DNA of 64,000 nucleotides from Limnobaculum allomyrinae (GCF_016649425.1 NZ_JADRCR010000012.1:1-64000), one strand, 5' to 3'; counted from the first letter of the stretch, positions 34,541 to 43,347 are shown. Notes: a model not told the origin generated them from the letters alone. Program-made: numbers and translations.

Positions 34541-35011
34541 ATGGATGTTCTTATGATTAGATTATTTCTATTATCTTTATTTTTAATATCTTTTTTTTCC
34601 AACGCATCGGACTGTTATGATCGTGCGGGTCGTGATTACCAAATAGATCCAGATTTATTACGCGCAATTTCATTCCGGGAGTCATCGTTTCGTCAGAATG
34701 TGATGAACATTCAGTCCAGGGAAAGTTATGCAATTGGCTATATGCAAATTCACTCACAGAACTTACAGCATTTATCTAAATTTGGAATTACCGCAGATCA
34801 ACTCTATTCTGACGGATGTATGAATATCTATACCGGTGCATATTTCTTAGCACTTTCCTTTAAACGGTTAGGTAAAGGATGGGATGCCGTTGGTGCATAT
34901 AATGCTGGTTTTGCTAAAAATACGAAACAACAACAACGCCGAACCAAATATGCAAAAGAAGTCTATGGTATCTACAAGAGTATTAAAAGTAACAAATCTG
35001 CTTCGAATTAA
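34541..35011 (+). CDS. Lytic transglycosylase, gene X / P19 type
   Basis: 156 residues (a start at 34553 is also possible and leaves a better signal peptide). Signal peptide ending FFSNA, then an SLT domain: YQIDPDLLRAISFRESSFRQ with catalytic glutamate in RESS, NIQSRESYAIGYMQIHSQNL, and GAYFLALSFKRLGKGWDAVG. Such enzymes open peptidoglycan locally for the T4SS and are the first gene on the leading side of F oriT. F gene X is 169 residues. Confidence 0.9.
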   Translation: MDVLMIRLFLLSLFLISFFSNASDCYDRAGRDYQIDPDLLRAISFRESSFRQNVMNIQSRESYAIGYMQIHSQNLQHLSKFGITADQLYSDGCMNIYTGAYFLALSFKRLGKGWDAVGAYNAGFAKNTKQQQRRTKYAKEVYGIYKSIKSNKSASN

Positions 35012-35263
35012 ATTACAACACCAAAATTCTTATCCACATATGCACATGAGGAGAAGCCAAAGATAATTTATCTCCGACAAGAGGTAAACATCTTGGGAGC
35101 GATTTATTGCCGCAAGGCAATAAACGACGACTGTGTAGATGTGGATAAGATTTTCTAAATTAGGGAGCCCCTGGGGGCGGCGGGACGAATGAAATTTATT
35201 TCATTCGGGTGGGCGGGGGAAATAAAGTTTTATACCCTCGATGGGTGTAAAACTTTAAACGGC
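35012..35263. other. Hairpin and DnaA-box cluster at the start of the leading region
   Basis: No gene. Two perfect DnaA boxes in opposite orientation (35030-35038, 35140-35148) enclose a hairpin with 9-bp arms 35103-35111/35116-35124. A G-rich tract and two further strong hairpins follow: 35186-35195/35198-35207 (10 bp) and 35224-35237/35243-35256 (14 pairs, one wobble). The last may terminate the minus-strand genes. The whole resembles a single-strand initiation signal on the incoming strand. Confidence 0.5.
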
Positions 35264-35569
35264 TTACCAATCAAAAGTTTCAAAGCCTTCTATAAAATCT
35301 CCATCACTATCAAAAATCAATATATCTACCGCTTCAAACTTCATCATGGCAACAATAAACTTTCTTAGTTCTTTTGATATCCCATTACTTTTTAAATCTA
35401 ACACAGGCTTTCTGATGGCGTATAATCTTAGCATATAACCATAGTTATAACTTAAAATGTAATTACCCGTACCAGAATCATTATTATCTCTTGCTAGTTC
35501 TTCTAGCATTTCATTATCCTTTAGCGTGAAATGCCCTGTACTGCATATAATAGTTTTTAGCGTTTCCAT
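35264..35569 (-). CDS. Leading-region hypothetical protein (DUF5983-like)
   Basis: About 101 residues from the ATG at 35569 with AGAGG five bases upstream. Text such as TIICSTGHFTLKDNEMLEEL at the start, NYGYMLRLYAIRKPVLDLKS and FDSDGDFIEGFETFDW resembles the plasmid/genomic-island family DUF5983, from memory. Acidic and soluble. Lies in the leading region, downstream of the LPD29-like gene and in the same direction, so may be read with it. Function unknown. Confidence 0.55.
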   Translation of the reverse strand: METLKTIICSTGHFTLKDNEMLEELARDNNDSGTGNYILSYNYGYMLRLYAIRKPVLDLKSNGISKELRKFIVAMMKFEAVDILIFDSDGDFIEGFETFDW

Positions 35570-35615
35570 GTACACCTCTATAGGGCAGGTGTAAACCTGC
35601 CCTTTTCGTTTTATT

Positions 35616-36674
35616 TTAGAGTTCCCATAATATTTCTGATAATTCGTTCTGTAGACTTCTTGTGCAGAATTCTTGCCCTACATTATAAAGCCTCCCGGTT
35701 CTATAATCTTCTACTGTAGGTTTTTCCTTGCCTGCAAATTGATATTCATATTTATCAACTAATATTCCGATCGCTTCATTTATAAATTCGTCTGAATATT
35801 CTCTAGTTAATGAAATATAACTTGCACTTCCAAACACTTCGTTGAATGCGCTTACATCATCATAATGATAATCTTCATAGGCATTAAATCGGCCTGTTTT
35901 ATACTTCGAACAAATATTATTAACATCGTCTTTTTTTGGTCCATCTATCCATGATATGGTAATACTTCCAAAATGATTTTTTCTTACCGAAAATTTAACG
36001 CCATTGAATTGTTTTTTCAGTTCAATTCTTATATTTTTTGCTGCCAGTTTTCCGCTATATTTATCGCTGCCTTGTATCAAATGTTTATATTTATCTGAAA
36101 CTTTAAAATCACTAATAGCATTGTTAAACTCAATTTTTTCTTTTTCTTGATCTGCTTTTTCTTTTGCTTCCTTTTCATCGGAAAATTTTAATAATTTATC
36201 TATTTCTTCTTGGGCTAGAATATCTTCACGAACATACCAATCTGAACCACCTAGCAAAATACTTTCAGGTAAATGACGATATCGAGTACCTTCATAATAA
36301 ATAATATCAAACTTTGCACTTCCACCCGTAACAACAACACCGCCACCAAGAACTTTAACAGGAGTTAAACCTTGTACGCCATGAATACCATATACCACGG
36401 CCTTACCATATCTTTTATGTTCGATAACTTGGCCAATTTTAATTAACCCTTTTTCATTTTTGATTGGTTTCATAATTAATAAACCATCTGAGCTTATTTC
36501 TTTTAAATCCACAGGGTCAAATAAACGACCATCAGAGGAAGCTGTGTAAGTCATACCAGTTTCAATGTGCTGATATAAATTTTCACGAATATGACGATAG
36601 GGCACATTCTTTGTTGTTAAAAAAATTGTTTCTGAAGATTCGTGAGCCGCGGTCTTGACGTTTTGTTGTGACAT
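35616..36674 (-). CDS. Leading-region protein with LPD29-like C-terminal domain
   Basis: 352 residues from the ATG at 36674, preceded by AGGAG; a longer frame reaches into the repeat element and is rejected. It starts MSQQNVKTAAHESSE, a variant of the MNTQNVNTAASESSERW start found in two other leading-region genes. Residues 30-165 are rich in glycine and beta-like; a charged helix follows (EKEAKEKADQEKEKIEF), then a domain with AAKNIRIELKKQFNGVKFSV and ITISWIDGPKKDDVNNICSK that resembles LPD29 (large polyvalent protein associated domain 29), seen in anti-restriction and phage-like polyvalent proteins. Expressed early in recipients if element A works as a single-strand promoter. Possible anti-defence role is inference. 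Confidence 0.65.
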   Translation of the reverse strand: MSQQNVKTAAHESSETIFLTTKNVPYRHIRENLYQHIETGMTYTASSDGRLFDPVDLKEISSDGLLIMKPIKNEKGLIKIGQVIEHKRYGKAVVYGIHGVQGLTPVKVLGGGVVVTGGSAKFDIIYYEGTRYRHLPESILLGGSDWYVREDILAQEEIDKLLKFSDEKEAKEKADQEKEKIEFNNAISDFKVSDKYKHLIQGSDKYSGKLAAKNIRIELKKQFNGVKFSVRKNHFGSITISWIDGPKKDDVNNICSKYKTGRFNAYEDYHYDDVSAFNEVFGSASYISLTREYSDEFINEAIGILVDKYEYQFAGKEKPTVEDYRTGRLYNVGQEFCTRSLQNELSEILWEL

Positions 36675-37165
36675 ATTTCTACTCCTGCTTGGGTTAATAA
36701 TCTGTTTCTGTGAGTTCTTTCGCCGCAATGGGCGTAACGAAGACGGACCGAAGGCAGGAAGCAAGGGCGGGAGTAAATATTTATTCGGGTAAGCATCGCG
36801 GCCGGATAAATATTTATGGACGTTTAGTTACCCTTGCTGGATAACTGAGGTTTGGCTACGTTCCAGCCCAGGCGAAAGGGCTTACAGCAACAGATAACCA
36901 ACAAAAGCTGAATATGGCACAACCCGACACGACGGAACGGCGTGTCGCCATTAACGACCTGCAGTTCCTGCAGGTCAGTGAAAGCGGCATGGCCAGAATG
37001 GCCATAGCAAGCGCCTGCCGTTGACCTTCAAGCATCGGTTGCTATCCGACAGGACAGAGACGCGCCAGAGGCGAGGCTCTGCGGAAGTTGGTTTGCGCTG
37101 GCGCGGACCAACTGAAGTGCAGGCGACGAGCTGGCACGGCCAGTGAGCCGAAGGTGCCCCAGCAG
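36675..37165 (-). promoter_or_regulatory. Leading-region repeat element A (candidate single-stranded DNA promoter)
   Basis: Immediately upstream of the LPD29-like gene. Outer arms GCAAGGG (36761-36767) and CCCTTGC (36831-36837) enclose an inner hairpin TAAATATTTATTCGG (36774-36788) / 36802-36816. The following block 36921-37160 is nearly the same as in elements B and C. F leading regions carry Frpo sequences that fold as single strands and act as promoters on the entering strand; layout and direction fit, but this is inference. Confidence 0.55.
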
Positions 37166-37280
37166 TAAATGCTATTAATCTTCAAGATAATTAAAATTCA
37201 GAGGATGAAGGTGCAGGCGGATACAATAATGAACAATGGTATGGGACACGAAAATACGCGTTATAGGAAAGGAAAGAACC

Positions 37281-37315
37281 ATAGCACCGCAGGTGCTATA
37301 GTGCTTTTCAGCCCT
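37281..37315. terminator. Terminator behind the 37362-38039 gene
   Basis: Stem ATAGCACC (37281-37288) and GGTGCTAT (37292-37299) with T-rich flanks on both strands. A fuller copy of the same hairpin is at 38631-38659. Confidence 0.65.
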
Positions 37316-37361
37316 TAAGCCCTGGCAAGCAACACCAGAGCCAAGGCTTATAGCTAAAGAA

Positions 37362-38039
37362 TTAGGATTCACATCCTTCATAGATTGCGTTATGCATATC
37401 CATTTCCGGCCCATAAGTTTTATACAATTCGTCAGCTACTTGCCGATCCAGTATTTGTCGTATTTCAGGATGATCGCGATAAATTTTGTCAACTACTTCC
37501 ATGCCGATTTCTGTCGCTTGCCGTTCCAATAGTCTGGCTGTGCTAAAATTGTTATATGCTCTTTCATCTCTGGCTTCTTCGCGCAGTTCTGCTTGCTTTT
37601 GTTCAATAATTGAAACTGCTTTGGCTGTCGAAACGGCTTCAATCCATTCAATCTGGCTATTTACGGTACCACAAAGGACTTTACGATTTTGATGATCGCG
37701 AATCTCAATGTGGCGCGGAGTGAATCCCAACGGACCATTTTCCTGATATTTAATGTTCCAGCTTTTATTAGCCTGAATATTTGTCACTTTTCTAACTGCA
37801 TCACTAATCGTTGATGCATAGCAAACACTGAGTGTTGTTGTACAAGTAAATGGTTCATTCAAACCTTCTTCAAGATATTCCATACTGCCTGTTACACGTA
37901 CCGAAAACTGACGTTTAAACACATCTTCTCTTAATGAAACACCTTTTTCATATGGGGTTGAGATAAACCGAGGGGCTTTTTTTTCAACCCATCTTTCGGA
38001 AGATTCTGAAGCGGCGGTGTTGACGTTTTGTGTGTTCAT
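37362..38039 (-). CDS. Leading-region protein with MNTQNVNTAASESSERW start (225 aa)
   Basis: 225 residues; AGGAG seven bases before ATG. The first 17 residues equal those of the 40511-40861 gene, and the upstream 480 bases are nearly identical to that gene's upstream region. After the shared start the sequence is unique: a beta-rich part (RQFSVRVTGSMEYLEEGLNE, TTTLSVCYASTISDAVRKVT) then a long helix (AKAVSIIEQKQAELREEARD) and a C-terminal acidic helix. No known family was recognised. Probably made early after transfer. Confidence 0.65.
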   Translation of the reverse strand: MNTQNVNTAASESSERWVEKKAPRFISTPYEKGVSLREDVFKRQFSVRVTGSMEYLEEGLNEPFTCTTTLSVCYASTISDAVRKVTNIQANKSWNIKYQENGPLGFTPRHIEIRDHQNRKVLCGTVNSQIEWIEAVSTAKAVSIIEQKQAELREEARDERAYNNFSTARLLERQATEIGMEVVDKIYRDHPEIRQILDRQVADELYKTYGPEMDMHNAIYEGCES

Positions 38040-38525
38040 CTTAGTGCTCCTGGTTAGTGGTTAATCCATCTCTCGGTGAGTTCTTCGCGGCGAGGGCCAA
38101 GGAGCAACAGCACACGACTGCCTGCAAGGGCGGAGGCAAAAAGTTTTTGGGCACAGCCCGGAAAGTTTTTGACGGAGTTCATTTACCCTTGTAGGCAGTC
38201 GGGGGATGGTGCTACGACAAGCCCCCGCGAAAACTCATTGAGAGAGGGTCCACGGAGTCCAGATGAAGATGAACACACCCGACACGACGGAACGGCGTGG
38301 CGCCATTAACGACCTGCAGTTCCTGCAGGTCAGTGAAAGCGGCATGGCCAGAATGGCCATAGCAAGCGCCTTCCGTTGACCTTCAAGCATCGGTTGCTAT
38401 CCGACAGGACAGAGACACGCCCAGGGCGCGGCTCTGCGTAAGCTGGACTGCGCTGGCGCGGACCAGCTGAAGTGCAGGCGACGAGCTGGCGCAGCCGGTG
38501 AGCCGAAGGTGCCCCAGCAGTAAAC
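38040..38525 (-). promoter_or_regulatory. Leading-region repeat element B (candidate single-stranded DNA promoter)
   Basis: Nearly identical to element C and related to element A. Long arms CGACTGCCTGCAAGGG (38115-38130) and CCCTTGTAGGCAGTCG (38186-38201) enclose an inner GGGC/GCCC stem-loop flanked by AAAGTTTTT repeats. Further hairpins: GACCTGCAG/CTGCAGGTC at 38311-38331 and ATGGCCA/TGGCCAT at 38344-38360. Lies directly upstream of the 37362-38039 gene. Confidence 0.6.
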
Positions 38526-38630
38526 GCTATTAATCTTTAAGGTAATTAAAAATCAGAGAGTGGACTTGCAGACTGATAAATTGATGCTCAAAGGAACGGG
38601 ACACGACATGACATACGATCGGAAGAGAAA

Positions 38631-38665
38631 GCACTATAGCACCGCAGGTGCTATAGTGCTTTTAG
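38631..38665. terminator. Bidirectional terminator between element B and the 63-aa gene
   Basis: Perfect 13-bp stem GCACTATAGCACC (38631-38643) / 38647-38659, loop GCA. TTTT follows on the plus strand; on the minus strand TTTCTCTTCC follows, so it can end the transcript of the 38694-38885 gene. Confidence 0.8.
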
Positions 38666-38693
38666 CCCTTAAGTCCTGGCTTTCAAATTTGAA

Positions 38694-38885
38694 TTAATAA
38701 TTCATTAATTTTGTGTATTCATCATTAAGCCATTGCTCAAGGCGCATTAATTCGGCTTTTGATGCCTTATTAGCTCTCAACCATTCAACATGCTGCTTAT
38801 AGCAATCATAAGTTCTTTGATTCATCCAATAAGGTTTATTTTTACTGATTACACCAAATGTTTTTTTAATGACCTGAATTTTCAT
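38694..38885 (-). CDS. Small hypothetical protein (63 aa)
   Basis: Starts MKIQVIKKTFGVISKNKPYW; basic and helical (YKQHVEWLRANKASKAELMR). No clear ribosome site. It lies in the leading region, on the same strand as its neighbours, and is followed by the terminator at 38631-38665, which supports expression. Not recognised. Confidence 0.5.
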   Translation of the reverse strand: MKIQVIKKTFGVISKNKPYWMNQRTYDCYKQHVEWLRANKASKAELMRLEQWLNDEYTKLMNY

Positions 38886-38961
38886 TTTTTATCTGTCATC
38901 CCATGTATTTATTTGAATTATTTAAAAGATGATATAGGGGCCACAAGACCCCTGCTGCATA

Positions 38962-39730
38962 TCAGGCGTTTAGATTCTTTTTACGCGCCACTAACGCTTG
39001 TACAGCATCGCTAAAGCTCTGATGAATATGCTTGCCGCATGAATGGCCACGTCCTTGTAACTCAATAATTCTGCCAACGTACTTACCGTGATTTGATATA
39101 TCGGTAATATTGCCACGTTCTATGTAACTTAAATTATCCGGAGGGTTGAAAAAGTCCTTAAACCGCCAGTAATTCACATACAGGAATGGAGTATAAAGTG
39201 TTGTGTTAATTGCCATAGACAGCGTATTCCCGATATTGACGATAGCTGGAATTCCCAACATTGACAGCTGCACGTAACACATTCTTGCTGCTACCACGTC
39301 GATATCGGTGCAGACTGCTAATAATTGAGTGTTGGGGTTAAACCCTGATTCAATCATATGCTTTGCAGTGGCAATCACCATTCCCCCTGCACCACATGCA
39401 GGTTCAGATAATGAGATATACGGTTTATCTTTTAATTGCTCGACCGAATCACCTATGCTCATTTTTGCCATCAGATTACTGATATTGCTCTTCCTTTTTC
39501 TGGAACTGTTCGGCATCACCGTTAATACGATGCCCGACATTTTCAAACTCAATAGAACAGACTGTTATCCAGTCTCTAAATAACTCATAACGATGCTTAT
39601 AGCGTGCCGTTTCCTGAAATAATTTAATGAACGCCTTTTTGTAATCGACCATCAAATAATGCTTATTTTGAGGCCGAACTGGCGTATTTATTTCTTCCTG
39701 GGTACCGACTTCACAGGTTTCTAATGACAT
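38962..39730 (-). pseudogene. N-6 adenine DNA methylase, internally deleted and frameshifted
   Basis: The N-terminal frame (39730 to 39476) carries VDYKKAFIKLFQETARYKHR and YELFRDWITVCSIEFENVGH, then stops at EEQYQ. A second frame (read from about 39510 to 38962) carries NLMAKMSIGDSVEQL and the SAM-binding motif SLSEPACGAGGMVIATAKHM, continuing to the normal C-terminus. Plasmid methylases of this family join these two parts through a stretch of some 60 residues, which is missing here, and the junction is out of frame. Such methylases are common in F-like leading regions and protect incoming DNA. The gene overlaps the small gene upstream (ATGTCATTAG). Confidence 0.7.
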
Positions 39731-39912
39731 TGCACATCCCCTGCGTTTTTACTTGTTGCAGTTGGAGGTGTTTCTGTGCGTAATTTTTCCAGCTCATCCA
39801 ACAGATCACTAAATTGCACTGTTGTCAGCAGGGGCATTTTTATAGGTAGTTTTAGGTCATAATGTTTGACAATATCTTTACCTAAGGCGACGATATCGAG
39901 GTCAATAATCAT
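39721..39912 (-). CDS. Small hypothetical protein (63 aa) coupled to the methylase
   Basis: Starts MIIDLDIVALGKDIVKHYDL with GGAG seven bases upstream. Its stop overlaps the methylase start in ATGTCATTAG, so translation is coupled. Acidic, with a helical C-terminal half (QFSDLLDELEKLRTE). Not recognised. Confidence 0.6.
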   Translation of the reverse strand: MIIDLDIVALGKDIVKHYDLKLPIKMPLLTTVQFSDLLDELEKLRTETPPTATSKNAGDVQCH

Positions 39913-40021
39913 GTTGCGCTCCGTTTCAGGTTATTGATGGGTAAAGCTGGTTCTGCAATAGGGTTGCCATTTCCAGCCTAAACAGGAAAAGACAGGTACC
40001 AGCCTGTCTTTTCCACTCTGC

Positions 40022-40465
40022 TTAAATTGACCAACTGCACATACTCAGTTCTTCAGAAGCGATTGTTGGCCAACCATCGATAATCCAGACGGTATACACG
40101 TCCATTCCATCAGTCAGGATATTTATCTCTTCAGCATTTTTTGGAACTTCCGGAGCCGCACAACTGCCGGTACCTTTCCCATTACTCACAACATAGTTGT
40201 ACAGATCCATAGCTTGATCGGTGGTTAATGGAATACACGCAAGTTCGGCTATTTGTTGTTGCTTCAGGTTCGTTTCTAAATCAAACAAAAAGCTTTTTTC
40301 ATACGCCCATGCTCTCCATATCAATCGACCATTTTCACGGATTTCAAAATGTTCGCTTCCATAGCGATCGATTGACTCAACAGCTACAACGACATCTGGT
40401 TTAAGTGTTGGTTTATAGAAATTGATCAAGTTTTGAGCCTGAGTAAATATATTGACGTTTGACAT
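40022..40465 (-). CDS. Leading-region hypothetical protein (147 aa)
   Basis: Start at 40465 follows AAGGA by six bases. It begins MSNVNIFTQAQNLINFYKPT; the middle holds SEHFEIRENGRLIWRAWAYE and a helix (LETNLKQQQIAELACIPLTT), and the end is rich in tryptophan. No known family. Lies between two leading-region genes on the same strand. Confidence 0.6.
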   Translation of the reverse strand: MSNVNIFTQAQNLINFYKPTLKPDVVVAVESIDRYGSEHFEIRENGRLIWRAWAYEKSFLFDLETNLKQQQIAELACIPLTTDQAMDLYNYVVSNGKGTGSCAAPEVPKNAEEINILTDGMDVYTVWIIDGWPTIASEELSMCSWSI

Positions 40466-40510
40466 ATTCATTCCTTATTTCAGGGTTGCTTCGAATTAAA
40501 AAAAGAACAC

Positions 40511-40861
40511 CTATTCCGCTTCATTGATGCCAACATCAGAAGAAAAACGGTCGATTAACCACATTTTCCAGGCTGCGTGATACATGACTTTTCCATACTG
40601 GTACATGTCATTTATGACCTGAAATTGTGCCGCTGTAGTGACCTGACCACTTGCAATCAAGTCACTGATATTTTCAGCAATATCAATTGCCCTTTCTTGC
40701 TCTGGTGTTACAAAAACACTTTCACAATGGTTTAGGCGATTGTTTGCAACCATCACCATCAGCTCACCTTCATACTCTGTCAGTTGAATAAGAATGTTAG
40801 TTTTCGCACCCCATCTTTCGGAAGATTCTGAAGCGGCGGTGTTGACGTTTTGTGTGTTCAT
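40511..40861 (-). CDS. Leading-region protein with MNTQNVNTAASESSERW start (116 aa)
   Basis: 116 residues; AGGAG seven bases before ATG. The first 17 residues and the whole upstream region match the 37362-38039 gene. The rest is unique: a beta-strand part (TNILIQLTEYEGELMVMVAN) and a helical part (AIDIAENISDLIASGQVTTA, MYHAAWKMWLIDRF). Not recognised. The sharing of leader plus N-terminus with different bodies suggests cassette-like exchange. Confidence 0.65.
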   Translation of the reverse strand: MNTQNVNTAASESSERWGAKTNILIQLTEYEGELMVMVANNRLNHCESVFVTPEQERAIDIAENISDLIASGQVTTAAQFQVINDMYQYGKVMYHAAWKMWLIDRFSSDVGINEAE

Positions 40862-41340
40862 TTTAGTGCTCCTGGTTAGTGGTTAATCCATCTCTCGGTG
40901 AGTTCTTCGCGGCGAGGGCCAAGGAGCAACAGCACACGACTGCCTGCAAGGGCGGAGGCAAAAAGTTTTTGGGCATAGCCCGGAAAGTTTTTGACGGAGT
41001 TCATTTACCCTTGTAGGCAGTCGGGGGATGGTGCTACGACAAGCCCCGCGAAAACTCATTGAGAGAGGGTCCAAGGAGTCCAGATGAAGATGAACACACC
41101 CGACACGACGGAACGGCGTGGCGCCATTAACGACCTGCAGTTCCTGCAGGTCAGTGAAAGCGGCATGGCCAGAATGGCCATAGCAAGCGCCTTCCGTTGA
41201 CCTTCAAGCATCGGTTGCTATCCGACAGGACAGAGACACGCCCAGGGCGCGGCTCTGCGTAAGCTGGACTGCGCTGGCGCGGACCAGCTGAAGTGCAGGC
41301 GACGAGCTGGCGCAGCCGGTGAGCCGAAGGTACCCACAAT
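40862..41340 (-). promoter_or_regulatory. Leading-region repeat element C (candidate single-stranded DNA promoter)
   Basis: Nearly identical to element B over about 470 bases. Long arms 40937-40952 and 41008-41023 (CGACTGCCTGCAAGGG and its near complement), then the same hairpins at about 41130-41180. Lies directly upstream of the 40511-40861 gene. Homology ends at GGTACCC near 41336. Confidence 0.6.
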
Positions 41341-41471
41341 CTTACTCTTTGCATTCTGTCACTATGACGAACCAGGGCAATAAGTAAATTATTTTCATAG
41401 CTAAAACAGAGGACTATCAATTCATAAGTGTTTCCAACTTGTGTTCAAGCTGAGTTTCACCATAATAATAA

Positions 41472-41487
41472 CTGTATATATAAACAG
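41472..41487. promoter_or_regulatory. LexA box of the umuDC operon
   Basis: CTGTATATATAAACAG, one base from the strongest LexA consensus CTGTATATATATACAG, 13 bases before the umuD ATG. Shows SOS control. Confidence 0.92.
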
Positions 41488-41499
41488 TATTATAAAATT

Positions 41500-41919
41500 A
41501 TGAAAACTGAAATTTTAAAACCAAAGATTAAGTCATCCGTTTCCTTGCCGTTGTTTATGGAGAGCTGTCCTGCAGGTTTCCCATCACCGGCACAAGACTA
41601 CATTGAGCAAAGTCTGGATCTAAACGATTTCTGTATTCAGCATCCTTCTTCTACTTATTTCCTGCGAGCATCCGGGGAATCAATGATAGAAGCAGTGATC
41701 ATGTCAGGCGATCTACTCATTGTTGACAAAGCTTTAACTCCCAATCACGGAGATATCGTTATAGCGGCCGTAGAGGGTGAATTTACAGTTAAACGGTTAT
41801 GTATACATCCTGTCCTGTGCCTGCAACCCATGAATCCCGCTTATGGCACTATCTATATTAATGCTGATGAACTTGAAATTTTTGGTGTTGTTGTCCATGC
41901 CGTACACACACTTAGGTAA
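41500..41919 (+). CDS. umuD: UmuD-like polymerase V subunit (ImpA/MucA type)
   Basis: 139 residues from the ATG at 41500; UmuD has the same length. Cleavage site [20 protein letters not shown], catalytic serine in [11 protein letters not shown] and lysine in GEFTVKRLC. RecA-stimulated self-cleavage yields UmuD', which joins UmuC to form an error-prone polymerase. Under the LexA box at 41472-41487; the partner gene follows after six bases. Confidence 0.94.
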   Translation: MKTEILKPKIKSSVSLPLFMESCPAGFPSPAQDYIEQSLDLNDFCIQHPSSTYFLRASGESMIEAVIMSGDLLIVDKALTPNHGDIVIAAVEGEFTVKRLCIHPVLCLQPMNPAYGTIYINADELEIFGVVVHAVHTLR

Positions 41920-41925
41920 TTAATC

Positions 41926-43184
41926 ATGTATTTACTTGCTGATGTGAATTCAATGTATGCGTCGTGCCAGGAAATCTTCAGGCCGGATTTGAAAAACAAG
42001 CCCATTATTGTTCTCAGTAATAATGATGGCGCCGTAGTTGCAATGAATAAACCGGCAAAAGCGCTCAACATCAAACGAGGCACCCCTTATTTTCAGTTGA
42101 AAGCCATTATCAACCGTTACAATGTCACTTCTTTTAGTTCTAATTACGCACTATACGGCGATATGAGTGCCAGGGTTATGGCCACCCTTGAAAGTCTTGC
42201 GCCAAAAATTGATATCTACAGTATCGACGAAGCTTTTCTGCATATATCTGGCATTGATGCCTGTGAAGATTTGCATCAGTACGGTCATCGCGTCAGGGCA
42301 ACTGTAAAACAAATGACAGGACTGACGTGTGGGATAGGAATAGGCCCAACCTATACACTTTCAAAGCTAGCTAATCATGCAGCAAAGAAATGGACAGCTA
42401 CCAATGGCGTTGTCGTTCTCAACGTACGTGAACGACAGCGTAAATTAATGGCTCTGACTGATGTTGAAGATATATGGGGTATTGGTCGTAAACTCAGTGT
42501 AAAGTTGAAATCATTAGGAATAAACACCGCACTTCAGCTTGCTGATGCAAACATGCAGTACATTAATAAGATGTTCGGTATCGTCACAGAAAGGACGGTA
42601 CGTGAGCTTAATGGCATGCCATGTATATCTATCGATATGCCCTCCTCCAAACAACAAATCATCTGTAGCCGCAGCTTTGGTGAGAAGATAACGCGCATTC
42701 AGGATATGAAGCAGGCCATCTGCCAGTACGCGGAGCGGGCGGCAGAAAAATTGCGACAAGAACATCAATATTGCCGTCATATCAGTGTCTTTATACGTAG
42801 CAGCCCATTTTCGAATGATGCTTATTACAGCAATAACGCAAATCAGGTATTGATGTTAGCCACGAACGATACCCGCGCAATTATTGCAGCGGCAATGCGC
42901 GGATTGAAGCAAATCTGGCGTGATGGCCACCGGTACCAGAAAGCGGGGATAATTTTGAATGACTTTTGCAGTCGCCTGGGCAGTTAGATTTATTTGATAC
43001 ATCACCGCCTCACCTGAACAGTGAACCCCTTATGCAGGTAATCGATAGTATTAATTCCACAGGCCTGGGTAAAATTTGGTTTGGCGGACAAGGAATAGCA
43101 AAGAGCTGGAAAATGAAACGCGACATGCTTTCCCCTTCCTATACAACAAACTGGAATGATATACCTCAGGCATTTCTATCCTGA
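41926..43184 (+). pseudogene. umuC: umuC-like Y-family polymerase, frameshifted near the 3' end
   Basis: The first 353 codons hold the full polymerase palm and little-finger parts: LLADVNSMYASCQEIFRPDL, VLSNNDGAVVAMNKPAKALN, YSIDEAFLHISGI, and EDIWGIGRKLSVKLKSLGIN. Near 42962-42980 (GACTTTTGCAG) the frame shifts; it ends CSRLGS instead of continuing as SPGQLDLFDTSPPHLNSEPL, which is present in the next frame up to 43184. The lost tail includes QLDLF, the beta-clamp binding motif needed by polymerase V. The full UmuC would be about 420 residues. The catalytic part may still be made but is unlikely to work normally. Confidence 0.85.
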
Positions 43185-43192
43185 TCTCTTTT

Positions 43193-43345
43193 ATTACTTC
43201 ATAAGTATGAATTCATACTTATGAAGTAATATTTCTTATTTCACAATTCATATTATTGTTGCTTTACACGTTAACCTATGGAATATTAATACATAAGTTA
43301 TAAGTATGATTTCATACTTATGAATTCACATGTATGAAGGATGAA
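43193..43345. repeat. Partition-site repeats upstream of parA
   Basis: Repeated inverted units of TAAGTATGAATTCATACTTA type at about 43200-43225 and 43298-43325. More units of the same ATGAATTCATA/TATGAAATCATA type occur at 44285-44335, 44545-44580, 44640-44670 and 44990-45040. They surround parA/parB and are likely binding sites of the RHH protein (centromere and operator). Confidence 0.7.
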
Positions 43346-43347
43346 AT

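Noticed and set aside
37175-37414. Minus-strand 79-codon frame behind the 225-residue gene
   Set aside because: Overlaps the end of that gene in another frame and runs through its terminator.
43193-43345. CRISPR-like array in the AT-rich repeats near parA
   Set aside because: Repeats are short, palindromic and unevenly spaced with no spacer pattern; centromere repeats explain them better.
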